Positions 35,362 through 43,710 of a stretch of DNA of 64,000 bases are shown here, piece after piece (position 1 is the first letter of the stretch; every line of letters starts with the position of its first letter). Origin of the DNA: Flavobacterium sp. PMTSA4. Its GTDB lineage: Bacteria; Bacteroidota; Bacteroidia; Flavobacteriales; Flavobacteriaceae. The notes under the pieces were generated by a model. That model was not told where the DNA came from and did no database searches. It saw only the letters and a program-made list of their open reading frames with translations. Where the stretch lies: the NCBI RefSeq assembly GCF_032098525.1, contig NZ_CP134890.1:2914001-2978000 (forward strand), given 5' to 3'. The translations under genes were made by a program, and so were the position numbers.

Positions 35362-36567
35362 ATGAAGTTTTTAATTATTGAACAAGATTTAAGAGTTTCA
35401 GGCACCAGCCAAGGAATTATTTCTCGCTCTTTTTTATCTAAATTAAGAATGGCTTATCCTAATGCAAAAATTGATGTTGTATACTTAAAAAGCATTTCTA
35501 GTGACGACCAATTAGATTTATTACCTGTTGATTCAATAGAAAGTCATGTTTTAGATTTGAAAATACCTTTTTTTACCAAAATCATAAATAAGTTTTATTG
35601 GAGAATATTTGGAGTTTCACTAGCAATTGGGCATGTAAATAATGTTTATAAAAAATATATCAGTAAAATTAATTATCAAAATTACGATCATATTTTCATT
35701 AGAAGTGCTGGTTTAGCTCATGAAACAATTTTAGGCGCAAAAGATTTACCAATATTAAAAAAAGCCATTGTTAATTTTCATGATCCTTATCCTTTGTTTT
35801 GGTATGTTGGTTCAAACAAAGAATTAACTAAGTTAGAAATGTATCAGATGAAATCTATGTTCAGTATCGTTAATCAAGCTAAAACATGCATGAGTTCAGC
35901 ACATTATATGTCATACGATTTAGAGTTTTTGTATGGTACAAGGAAAAAGTTTTATACTTTACCACATCAGTATAGTGAGGAAGTTTTTGATTTAAGTGAT
36001 ACTAAAAATAGTTATCAAAAAAGTAAAAAAATGATGATTTCCTATCATGGTGCAATTCAATTTGGAAGAGATATTGAAATTCTGCTTGATGCCTATGTAG
36101 AATTATTGGAAAAAAATCCATTGTTAAAAGACAGCACAGAATTTGTACTTCGAATGAAAGGAATCAATATGAAAAGACTAGAAAATAAGTATAAAGAAAT
36201 CCCAAACATTATATTACTAGAAACTTTAAACTTTTCTAATTCATGTTATGAACAGAAACATATTGCTGATATAAATATTATATTAGAAAATGGACCATTG
36301 TATTGCAATATTTTAGTTGGCAAAGCTCCTTTTTTAGCAGAATTAAAAAAACCTATTCTATCTCTATCACCAGAAAGAAGTGAATTAAGAAACATTATCG
36401 TTGATGATAGATTTATTGCGAATAGTAATGATAAAAATGATATAAAAATAAAATTAGAAAATCTAATTTTGAATAGATTGGAATCTGAAGAATCTGTTTT
36501 TCCTTTTGGAGATTATTTTAGCAACGAGAACTTTGTAAAATCTTTAAATGAAATATTATCAAATTAA
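35362..36567 (+). CDS. GT-B fold glycosyltransferase, family uncertain
   Basis: 401 residues beginning MKFLIIEQDLRVSGTSQGII, with IFIRSAGLAHET, a central ISYHGAIQFGRDIEILLDAY that resembles the nucleotide-binding start of GT4 C-terminal domains, and NIILENGPLYCNILVGKAPF late in the chain. The usual EX7E motif is not evident. The fold and position argue for a glycosyltransferase; the family is not firmly identified. Confidence 0.6.
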   Translation: MKFLIIEQDLRVSGTSQGIISRSFLSKLRMAYPNAKIDVVYLKSISSDDQLDLLPVDSIESHVLDLKIPFFTKIINKFYWRIFGVSLAIGHVNNVYKKYISKINYQNYDHIFIRSAGLAHETILGAKDLPILKKAIVNFHDPYPLFWYVGSNKELTKLEMYQMKSMFSIVNQAKTCMSSAHYMSYDLEFLYGTRKKFYTLPHQYSEEVFDLSDTKNSYQKSKKMMISYHGAIQFGRDIEILLDAYVELLEKNPLLKDSTEFVLRMKGINMKRLENKYKEIPNIILLETLNFSNSCYEQKHIADINIILENGPLYCNILVGKAPFLAELKKPILSLSPERSELRNIIVDDRFIANSNDKNDIKIKLENLILNRLESEESVFPFGDYFSNENFVKSLNEILSN

Positions 36568-36628
36568 ATTTACTAAAAGACTTTTAGATTTTCCAAAATA
36601 GTTATTTTTACTAACTTTCGATTTTGAT

Positions 36629-37636
36629 ATGAATTCAAAGCCTTATTTAATAGCCGAAATTGCCCAAGCCCATGATGGAAGTCTGGGAATCCTACATTCC
36701 TATATTGATGCTGTTGCTCAAACAGGCGTTCAGGCAATTAAATTTCAAATGCATATCGCTGAAGCTGAAAGTAGTATTCATGAACCGTTTCGTGTACAAT
36801 TTTCAAAAGAAGATAAAACACGCTATGATTACTGGAAAAGAATGGAGTTTTCTTTGGAACAGTGGAAAGAAATTAAAACTCATTGTGATGCAGTAGGTTT
36901 GGATTTTGTTTGTTCACCATTCAGTAATTTAGCGGTTGATTGGCTGGAAGAAATAGGCGTGAAGATGTATAAAATTGGTTCAGGAGAAGTGAATAATTTT
37001 CTTCTATTAGAAAAAATTGCTCAAACTAGAAAACCAATTATTCTATCTTCTGGAATGAGCAGTTTTGAAGAATTAGACCAAGCAATCAATTTTTTGAAAG
37101 AGAAAAATGTTGATTTTTCAATACTTCAATGTACTACAGCTTATCCGACGCAACCTGAACAATATGGTTTTAATGTTATACAAGAGTTAAAGGAAAGATA
37201 CAAGGTAAAAGTTGGTTTTTCAGACCATTCTGCTAAAGTTTCTACAGGAATAGCAGCAGTTGTTTTAAGAGCAGAAATTTTAGAGTTTCATGTAGTTTTT
37301 CATCGCGAACTTTTTGGTCCTGATGCTAAAGCTTCACTAACTATTGAGGAAACAAAACAATTGGTTGAAGCAGTTAATGAAATTCACATCGCTAAAAACA
37401 ATCCAATTAATAAAAATAATAATGATAACTTTAAAGAATTGAAAACCATCTTTGAAAAATCATTAGCCATAAATAAAGATTTACCCAAAGGTCATCAAAT
37501 GACTTTTAAAGATCTAGAAAGCAAAAAGCCAAAAGGTTTTGGAATTGATGCAAGAAATTTTAAAGATGTTTTGGGTAAAAAATTGAAAACCAATAAATCT
37601 CAATGGGATTTTTTGAATGAAGAAGATTTAGAATGA
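36629..37636 (+). CDS. neuB: NeuB-type nonulosonic acid synthase (second copy)
   Basis: 335 residues. The TIM-barrel domain has LIAEIAQAHDGSLGI, AIKFQMH, FVCSPFSN, KMYKIGSGEVNN, PIILSSGMSS, LQCTTAYPTQPE and KVGFSDHS; the C-terminal SAF domain begins near residue 275 (FEKSLAINKDLPKGHQMTF). It condenses phosphoenolpyruvate with a mannosamine-type sugar to give a sialic or legionaminic acid. It overlaps NeuC by four bases. Compared with the copy at 4627 it keeps the canonical KFQ motif. A perfect 7-base inverted repeat (36573-36587) precedes it. Confidence 0.9.
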   Translation: MNSKPYLIAEIAQAHDGSLGILHSYIDAVAQTGVQAIKFQMHIAEAESSIHEPFRVQFSKEDKTRYDYWKRMEFSLEQWKEIKTHCDAVGLDFVCSPFSNLAVDWLEEIGVKMYKIGSGEVNNFLLLEKIAQTRKPIILSSGMSSFEELDQAINFLKEKNVDFSILQCTTAYPTQPEQYGFNVIQELKERYKVKVGFSDHSAKVSTGIAAVVLRAEILEFHVVFHRELFGPDAKASLTIEETKQLVEAVNEIHIAKNNPINKNNNDNFKELKTIFEKSLAINKDLPKGHQMTFKDLESKKPKGFGIDARNFKDVLGKKLKTNKSQWDFLNEEDLE

Positions 37637-38793
37637 GTATTAAACGAAAAATAGCTGTTGTTATTACAGCTCGACCATCTTATAGCAGAGTTAAAACTGT
37701 TCTATCGGCAATTAATAGTCATCCAGAATTGGAGTTACAATTAATTGTCGCGGCATCGGCATTGCTTGATCGATATGGAAGTGCAGTAAATTATATCGTA
37801 AACGATGGTTTTGAAATTGCTGCCAAAGTATTTAATGTTTTAGAAGGAGAAAATTTAACAGCAGCAGCCAAAACAACCGGAATTGGAATTTTAGAACTTT
37901 CAACCGTTTTTGATAATTTAAAACCAGACATTGTAGTTACCGTTGCCGACCGATTTGAAACTATGGCAACTGCAATTGCGGCTTCTTATATGAATATTCC
38001 TTTGGCACACATTCAAGGTGGTGAAGTTACCGGTAATATAGATGAGAAAGTTCGTCATTCGATAACCAAACTTGCAGATTATCATTTTGTAGCATCTGAA
38101 AACGCAAAACAACGTGTGATTCAGCTTGGTGAGAATCCTGAAATGGTTTTTAATACGGGTTGTCCATCAATAGATATTGCAGAGCAAGTTTCTAAAAAAA
38201 ATCAATTGACTTTTAATCCTTATGAAAAATATGGCGGTGTTGGTTCACTTCCTGATTTGGAAAATGGTTATATAGTAGTTATGCAACATCCTGTGACCAA
38301 TGAATATCAGGATTCAAGAAAGCATATCGAATCGACACTTAGAGCTATTCAACAAATCAATAAACCAACGCTTTGGTTTTGGCCAAATGTTGATGCCGGA
38401 GCAGATGGCACTTCAACAGGAATTCGTTCTTTCAGGGAAAAATATAAACTAGAAAACGTCCATTTTTTCAAAAATATGGAAGGCGAAGATTTTCTAAATT
38501 TATTAGATAATTCTATTTGTTTGATTGGAAATTCAAGTGTTGGAATTAGAGAATGTGCTTATCTTGGTGTTCCAGTTGTCAATATTGGTTCAAGGCAAAA
38601 CAGAAGAGATAGAGGTGAAAATGTTATTGATGTAACCTATGATGAAAATGAAATAGTTTCAGCTGTAAATTCCATTTCAAATTCTTATAATAGAAAAAAA
38701 TCAGATGTTTATGGAGGTGGAAATGCAGGAGAAACAATTGCAAAATTGTTAAAAGATTTACCACTTCAATTTCATAAAACTATAACTTATTAA
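37633..38793 (+). CDS. neuC: NeuC-like hydrolysing UDP-sugar 2-epimerase
   Basis: 386-residue GT-B-fold epimerase. KIAVVITARPSYSRVKTVLS, VADRFETMATAIAASYMNIP, HIQGGEVTGNIDEKVRHSI and LIGNSSVGIRECAYLGVPVV are hydrolysing 2-epimerase motifs. It would convert UDP-GlcNAc to ManNAc, or UDP-diNAcBac to the 2,4-diacetamido-mannose used for legionaminic acid. The PglF/E/D genes at 17267-21030 make the second option feasible. Sequence alone does not decide between the two. Family length is normal. Confidence 0.88.
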   Translation: MSIKRKIAVVITARPSYSRVKTVLSAINSHPELELQLIVAASALLDRYGSAVNYIVNDGFEIAAKVFNVLEGENLTAAAKTTGIGILELSTVFDNLKPDIVVTVADRFETMATAIAASYMNIPLAHIQGGEVTGNIDEKVRHSITKLADYHFVASENAKQRVIQLGENPEMVFNTGCPSIDIAEQVSKKNQLTFNPYEKYGGVGSLPDLENGYIVVMQHPVTNEYQDSRKHIESTLRAIQQINKPTLWFWPNVDAGADGTSTGIRSFREKYKLENVHFFKNMEGEDFLNLLDNSICLIGNSSVGIRECAYLGVPVVNIGSRQNRRDRGENVIDVTYDENEIVSAVNSISNSYNRKKSDVYGGGNAGETIAKLLKDLPLQFHKTITY

Positions 38794-38796
38794 TTA

Positions 38797-39423
38797 ATGA
38801 ACATTAATAAATTAGCTCAAAAGACTTATTATAAATTTTCTTTTGTCGAAGGAAATCAACATATTGCTAATGAATATGCACTTAAGTGCATTTTAAGAAT
38901 AATCGAAGCATTTAATGTTAAAGATGTTTTAGAAATTGGAATTGGAATTGGATGTATAGCGGATACTGTTTTAGAATATTCACAAAATATTAAATATACT
39001 GCAACCGAAGCAAATGAGTTTTGTTTAAATGCAATCAAAGAGAATGTCTCACAAATAAAAAGAGTAGAATTATATAGCAATTTAGCTGAAATTCCAGAGG
39101 ACATTTTTTTTGATTTAATCATCATTGATGGAACAGATGAATCTTTAGGAAAATTAAAAAGATTATGTAAAAATGAAACAATTATTTTTCTTGAAGGAGG
39201 TAGACCAATTCAAGTGCAAATTTTAAGATCATTTTTTCTTAAAGCTTTTTATACACAAATGATTAGTTATAATAAAAACCCAAATTATGGACCTTTTTCT
39301 TCGGAAGATTGGTGTGGCGGTGGACAATTAATATTTCCGAATCCAAATTTTAAAATGAAATTTTTTTATTGGAAAGAGAGAATAGCAACCTATATAAAGA
39401 GGAAATACAGAAAAAAAAAATAA
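38797..39423 (+). CDS. Class I SAM-dependent methyltransferase-like protein
   Basis: 208 residues. The motif VLEIGIGIGCIADTVLEY near residue 45 matches the SAM-binding glycine loop, and LIIIDGTDESLGKL matches motif IV of class I methyltransferases. The C-terminus is strongly basic (TYIKRKYRKKK), which could bind the membrane. It lies between NeuC and NeuA, so modification of the nonulosonic acid or of the growing glycan is plausible. Target unknown. Confidence 0.65.
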   Translation: MNINKLAQKTYYKFSFVEGNQHIANEYALKCILRIIEAFNVKDVLEIGIGIGCIADTVLEYSQNIKYTATEANEFCLNAIKENVSQIKRVELYSNLAEIPEDIFFDLIIIDGTDESLGKLKRLCKNETIIFLEGGRPIQVQILRSFFLKAFYTQMISYNKNPNYGPFSSEDWCGGGQLIFPNPNFKMKFFYWKERIATYIKRKYRKKK

Positions 39424-39430
39424 CTATACA

Positions 39431-40126
39431 ATGAGAATTTTAGGTCTTATTCCAGCTCGTGGTGGTTCAAAAGGTATTCCGAAAAAGAATATTAAACTTT
39501 TAGGAAAATTACCTTTGATAGATTATACCATTAATGCAGTTAAAGACTCAGAGTTAATTACTCAAATTGTTGTTTCTACAGATGATGAAGAAATTGCTAT
39601 AGCCGCTGAAATTGCAGGTTTTAAACCACCGTTTATTAGACCTTCAGTATTTGCACAAGATACATCAACTTCTTTAGAAGTTGTGCAACATGCTATTCAA
39701 CATTTTGAAGGACAAAATATTTTTTTTGATGCCGTTTGTTTGCTTCAGCCAACAACTCCATTTCGAGAAAAAGGATTTATTGATGCTGCCTTAGAACGAT
39801 TCATTTCTTCTAATGCAGATTGTCTAATTAGTGTTCTTCCAATTCCTCACGAATATAATCCACATTGGGCTTTTGAAGAAAATAAAAAAGGTTTTTTGTC
39901 AATAGCAACAGGTGAAGAAAAAATAATTTCAAGACGTCAAGATTTGCCTAAGAGTTTTCACAGAGATGGTTCTGTTTACATCACAAAAACAAATATTATA
40001 AAAGAAGGTTCTTTGTATGGTAAATCAATTTCTTACATAGAAAACAATTCAAAATACCATGTAAACATTGATACCATTGAAGACTGGGAAAAAGCTGAAA
40101 AAATTGTAACACATTATTCATTTTAA
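39431..40126 (+). CDS. neuA: NeuA-like acylneuraminate/legionaminate cytidylyltransferase
   Basis: 231-residue CMP-sugar synthetase. The N-terminal LIPARGGSKGIPKKNIKLLG is the CTP-binding motif; VVSTDDEEIAIAAE, LLQPTTPFR and RDGSVYITKTNII complete the family pattern. It activates the product of NeuB with CTP for transfer. It closes the NeuB-NeuC-methyltransferase-NeuA cassette and is one base from the amidotransferase gene. Family certain, exact acid (Neu5Ac, legionaminic or other) not determined. Confidence 0.9.
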   Translation: MRILGLIPARGGSKGIPKKNIKLLGKLPLIDYTINAVKDSELITQIVVSTDDEEIAIAAEIAGFKPPFIRPSVFAQDTSTSLEVVQHAIQHFEGQNIFFDAVCLLQPTTPFREKGFIDAALERFISSNADCLISVLPIPHEYNPHWAFEENKKGFLSIATGEEKIISRRQDLPKSFHRDGSVYITKTNIIKEGSLYGKSISYIENNSKYHVNIDTIEDWEKAEKIVTHYSF

Positions 40127-40127
40127 A

Positions 40128-41822
40128 ATGTGTGGAATAGCCGGAATCATTGGAAACCAAGCAACTCCTGAAGTAATTTCTAAAATGCTTCAAAAGCAAA
40201 AGCATCGCGGTCCAGATTTTATGGATTATTATATTGAGGAAAGAAATGTTGCCTTAGGTCACAACAGACTTAGTATTATAGATTTATCGAGTAATGCAAA
40301 TCAACCTTTTACCAGCGATTGTGGAAATTTTGTTTTAATTTTTAATGGAGAAATTTATAACTATATTGAAATTCGAAATGAATTAAAATTTAAGTATAGT
40401 TTTAAAACCCAATCGGATACAGAAGTTTTACTTAATGCATTTATTGAATGGGGTGAAAATTGTTTAGAAAAATTAAACGGAATGTTTTCGTTTGCTATTT
40501 GGAACAAGAAAGAACAAACTTTTTTTGCAGCGCGAGATAGATTCGGAGTAAAACCGTTTTATTATTTTTTTGATCAAAATAATTTTTATTTTGCTTCTGA
40601 AATTAATACCATTTTTGAGGCAGATGTTATAAAAAAATCGAATGAAAATGTTTGGTTGAAATTTTTCTCAGAAGGAAGTTATGGTTTGCCTAATGAAACT
40701 TTCTGGGAATCCATTAATCAATTACCTGGCGGACATTTTTTGATATTTAAGAATAATAAACTGGATATAAAAAAATGGTACTTTTTTGAAAATAGAGTAC
40801 AATTATTATTTGATAGAAGTGATAAAAATGAAGAAGATTACATCACTCAATTGTTATTAAAAGCAATTAATTTAAGATTCAGAGCTGATGTTCCCGTCGG
40901 ATTTAATCTTAGCGGCGGATTAGATTCAAGTACTTTATTAGCTTTAATAGATCAGCAAAACATCGATAAATCAGCAGTCGAAGCTTTCACGTTTGTATGC
41001 AATGATGAACGTTATGATGAATTGCAGTGGGTGAAGTCAATGTTAAATGACAGACCATTTCATCTTAATATTTGCCCACTTTCTTCAAGTGAAATTCCAA
41101 AGCTTTCTCAAAAAATGGCTCTTTATCAAATGGAACCTTACGGTGGAATTCCAACATTGGCATATTCCAAAATATTTGAAACAGCTAGCCAAAAAGGTAT
41201 TAAAGTGTTGCTAGACGGACAAGGATCTGATGAAGCTTGGGCTGGATATGATTATTATTTGAATAACAATCAAAATGTTATTCAAGGTGTTGCAAATTCT
41301 CCATTTAAAACAAATGTTTTAGATTCAGATTTTGCAAATCAATTTTCTAAAACAATCTATGATAAGCCTTTTGAAGATAATTTATTGAATCTTCAATACA
41401 GAGATTTATTTTATACTAAAATACCGCGAGCACTTCGTTTTAATGATAGAGTTTCTATGCTTTATGGAACTGAATTAAGAGAGCCTTTTTTAGATTATGA
41501 TTTAGTTGAATATGTTTTTAGTCGTCCAACCGATTTTAAAATTAAGGGTGGAGTTCAAAAATGGATGCTTAGAAAAATTGCTGAAAAGTTTTTGCAACAA
41601 GATTTAGTTTTAGCTCCAAAAAGACCGCTTCAAACACCTCAAAGAGAATGGCTTTCTGATGATTTAAAAGAATGGGTTAGAACAGAAGTTGAAAAGCTTT
41701 ATAAAAACAATTGGTTTAATAAATCTGAGCTAGAAAATGAATTAAACTCTTTTTTTAACGGAAATAATCAAAGTAGTTTTCATATTTGGCAATGGATAAA
41801 TACGGCTCAATTATTAGAATAA
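40128..41822 (+). CDS. AsnB-like glutamine-dependent amidotransferase
   Basis: 564 residues. The N-terminal class II glutaminase domain starts MCGIAGIIG with nucleophile Cys2 and contains LIFNGEIYNY; the synthetase domain has the PP-loop NLSGGLDSSTLLAL (Ser262 region) and DGQGSDEAWAGYDYY. Such proteins in O-antigen and capsule loci are thought to amidate uronic acids or other sugar carboxylates rather than make asparagine. Here substrates could be galacturonate from the epimerase at 60 or a nonulosonic acid from the preceding cassette. Family call strong, role inferred. Confidence 0.85.
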   Translation: MCGIAGIIGNQATPEVISKMLQKQKHRGPDFMDYYIEERNVALGHNRLSIIDLSSNANQPFTSDCGNFVLIFNGEIYNYIEIRNELKFKYSFKTQSDTEVLLNAFIEWGENCLEKLNGMFSFAIWNKKEQTFFAARDRFGVKPFYYFFDQNNFYFASEINTIFEADVIKKSNENVWLKFFSEGSYGLPNETFWESINQLPGGHFLIFKNNKLDIKKWYFFENRVQLLFDRSDKNEEDYITQLLLKAINLRFRADVPVGFNLSGGLDSSTLLALIDQQNIDKSAVEAFTFVCNDERYDELQWVKSMLNDRPFHLNICPLSSSEIPKLSQKMALYQMEPYGGIPTLAYSKIFETASQKGIKVLLDGQGSDEAWAGYDYYLNNNQNVIQGVANSPFKTNVLDSDFANQFSKTIYDKPFEDNLLNLQYRDLFYTKIPRALRFNDRVSMLYGTELREPFLDYDLVEYVFSRPTDFKIKGGVQKWMLRKIAEKFLQQDLVLAPKRPLQTPQREWLSDDLKEWVRTEVEKLYKNNWFNKSELENELNSFFNGNNQSSFHIWQWINTAQLLE

Positions 41823-41944
41823 TATATTACTCATTTTTAAATTTATATTTTATCAAAGTTGGGATTGTAAATATTGGATAAAATATTAGTATTTTAAAGC
41901 ATATTAAAAGATATTTGTTGAAACCAAATAAGTAATCTAATTAA

Positions 41945-42874
41945 ATGTTGACTGTAAGTAATTATCATTACATAAGAGAAGATTTTACATCACAGTATCC
42001 AAGTATTTTCGGTTTAACTCCAGAATCTTTTAAGCGTCAATTAATTGAATTGCAGAAAATTGGAAAATTTATATCGCCTAAAGAATTACTTGAAAATACT
42101 GATGAAATAGTAAATTCTAAGCAAAACTATTTATTAGTAACTTTTGATGATGGATTGAGAGAACAATTTGAAATTGCTAAACCAATACTTGATGATTTAA
42201 AAATTGAAGCAATGTATTTTGTTAATTCAATTAATTTTATCGAGAAGCAAGTTTCTTTAGTTCACAAAATACATTTAATTCGGTCTCAAGTTTCACCTGA
42301 AGATTTAATGAGTAATTTTTTGAAATCTACATTTAAATCTAAATTTGAGCTACCTGAAATTGATAAGAAAAAGGCAATCGAGCATTATAATTTTGATGAT
42401 GTTTCAAGTGCCCATTTAAAATATTGTTTGAATTTTAAGCTTACGATAAATGAGCTTTCAATTGCGATGAATGATTTGTTTAATGTATATTTTGATTCTA
42501 AAGAAACAGTAAATAATCTTTATATGACTGAGGAATATTTAAAAATATTAGCTCAAGAAAATCAATTAGGAAGTCATACACACAGTCATTTGGCATTAGG
42601 ATTGCTAGATGTTGATACTATTGGAACTGAGTTAAAAAAAACAAAAGAATATTTAGAAAAAATCACTCAAACCAAAATTGAAATGTTAAGTTATCCATAT
42701 GGGAATGAAGCGTCATATGCTTTTCCTGTACCCGATATAGCAAAAAAAGTTGGTTACAAATTAGGATTCACAATGGAAAGAGGAAAAAACAACGGTTGTG
42801 AAGATAAATTACTGTTAAAAAGATTTGACTGCAACGATTTAGTTACTGGTAAAAATTATAAAAATAGTTTATGA
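41945..42874 (+). CDS. Polysaccharide deacetylase (NodB-fold) family protein
   Basis: 309 residues without an obvious signal peptide, so probably cytoplasmic. LLVTFDDGLREQFEIAKPIL gives the catalytic Asp and metal Asp, and LGSHTHSHLALG gives the His ligands; SYPYGNE is a later conserved motif. It may remove N-acetyl or N-formyl groups from a sugar in a lipid-linked or nucleotide-linked intermediate. The next gene, a GNAT acetyltransferase, overlaps it by four bases, suggesting removal of one acyl group and addition of another. The 122 bases before it hold nothing I recognise. Confidence 0.8.
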   Translation: MLTVSNYHYIREDFTSQYPSIFGLTPESFKRQLIELQKIGKFISPKELLENTDEIVNSKQNYLLVTFDDGLREQFEIAKPILDDLKIEAMYFVNSINFIEKQVSLVHKIHLIRSQVSPEDLMSNFLKSTFKSKFELPEIDKKKAIEHYNFDDVSSAHLKYCLNFKLTINELSIAMNDLFNVYFDSKETVNNLYMTEEYLKILAQENQLGSHTHSHLALGLLDVDTIGTELKKTKEYLEKITQTKIEMLSYPYGNEASYAFPVPDIAKKVGYKLGFTMERGKNNGCEDKLLLKRFDCNDLVTGKNYKNSL

Positions 42875-43707
42875 TAACAAGAGAAGCAACAATTGAAGAC
42901 TGGAATAAATTATATGTTTTTTTTAAAAGAATTTACAGAGATAATCACCCATTACAGAATAAAGAGTTTTGGATTTGGCAATATGGAGATAAAAACTTTG
43001 GGAGATCATTTATTTGCGTAAATGAAAAACAAGAAATAGTTGGGCATGTTGGTGCTAATTTTGGAGGTAATATAGCTTGGATAATTAACGTATATCTTGA
43101 TGAAGAATGTAGAGGCAAAGGCATTTTAGGGAAATTGTATAGCTTGGCCAGAGAATATTATCCATTGGCAGCAACAGCTGCTAATCAGGCTGGACTTGGT
43201 TTATATCAAAAAATGCGTTGGTATCGTTATCATGATTTAATTCGATATGTAAAAATTAACCCAAAGATTGAAAAACCTTTGGTAGAAAATGTTTGTCAAA
43301 ATCTAAATATAGACATAAGCAAGTGGAAAAATAATGATACCCATTACTTCCAACAACCTACTTTAAATGGATTGCTTTTTGAGAACAATAGCGCTATTTG
43401 TAATCAAAACGTTGGTGGTTTAAGAGTTGTGGATATTAATGATGTCGATCAAATTGAAGATTTTGCTTGGTCATTAGGATATAATTGGATTGATTATATT
43501 ACATCATGGAATGATTTAAAATTGAATCAATTGGAAAAAAATAGTTGGGTGCTCGATTCAAAAAGTGTAGTTCCATGGAGGCTTAATCCCATACAGAAAG
43601 ATTATTTTTGTGATATAACTTTTCTCTCAGAAAAACCTTTAGATAATGAATTTATTGTTAATAGATCATATTCAGATCATGGAAGAATAGGTAGTTTAAT
43701 CCTATAA
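42871..43707 (+). CDS. GNAT-family N-acyltransferase
   Basis: 278 residues. The N-terminal GNAT domain (about 1-120) has IVGHVGANFGGNIAWIINVY followed by the CoA-binding ECRGKGILGKLYSLA. The remaining C-terminal half is not recognised and may position a sugar. Coupled by a four-base overlap to the deacetylase, it likely re-acylates the exposed amine. Acyl donor unknown. Confidence 0.72.
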   Translation: MITREATIEDWNKLYVFFKRIYRDNHPLQNKEFWIWQYGDKNFGRSFICVNEKQEIVGHVGANFGGNIAWIINVYLDEECRGKGILGKLYSLAREYYPLAATAANQAGLGLYQKMRWYRYHDLIRYVKINPKIEKPLVENVCQNLNIDISKWKNNDTHYFQQPTLNGLLFENNSAICNQNVGGLRVVDINDVDQIEDFAWSLGYNWIDYITSWNDLKLNQLEKNSWVLDSKSVVPWRLNPIQKDYFCDITFLSEKPLDNEFIVNRSYSDHGRIGSLIL

Positions 43708-43710
43708 GTT

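Noticed and set aside
36573..36587. Perfect 7-base inverted repeat before neuB, considered as terminator
   Set aside because: The arms are almost adjacent (one central base) and AT-rich, and only a short T run follows, so a stable terminator hairpin is not supported.
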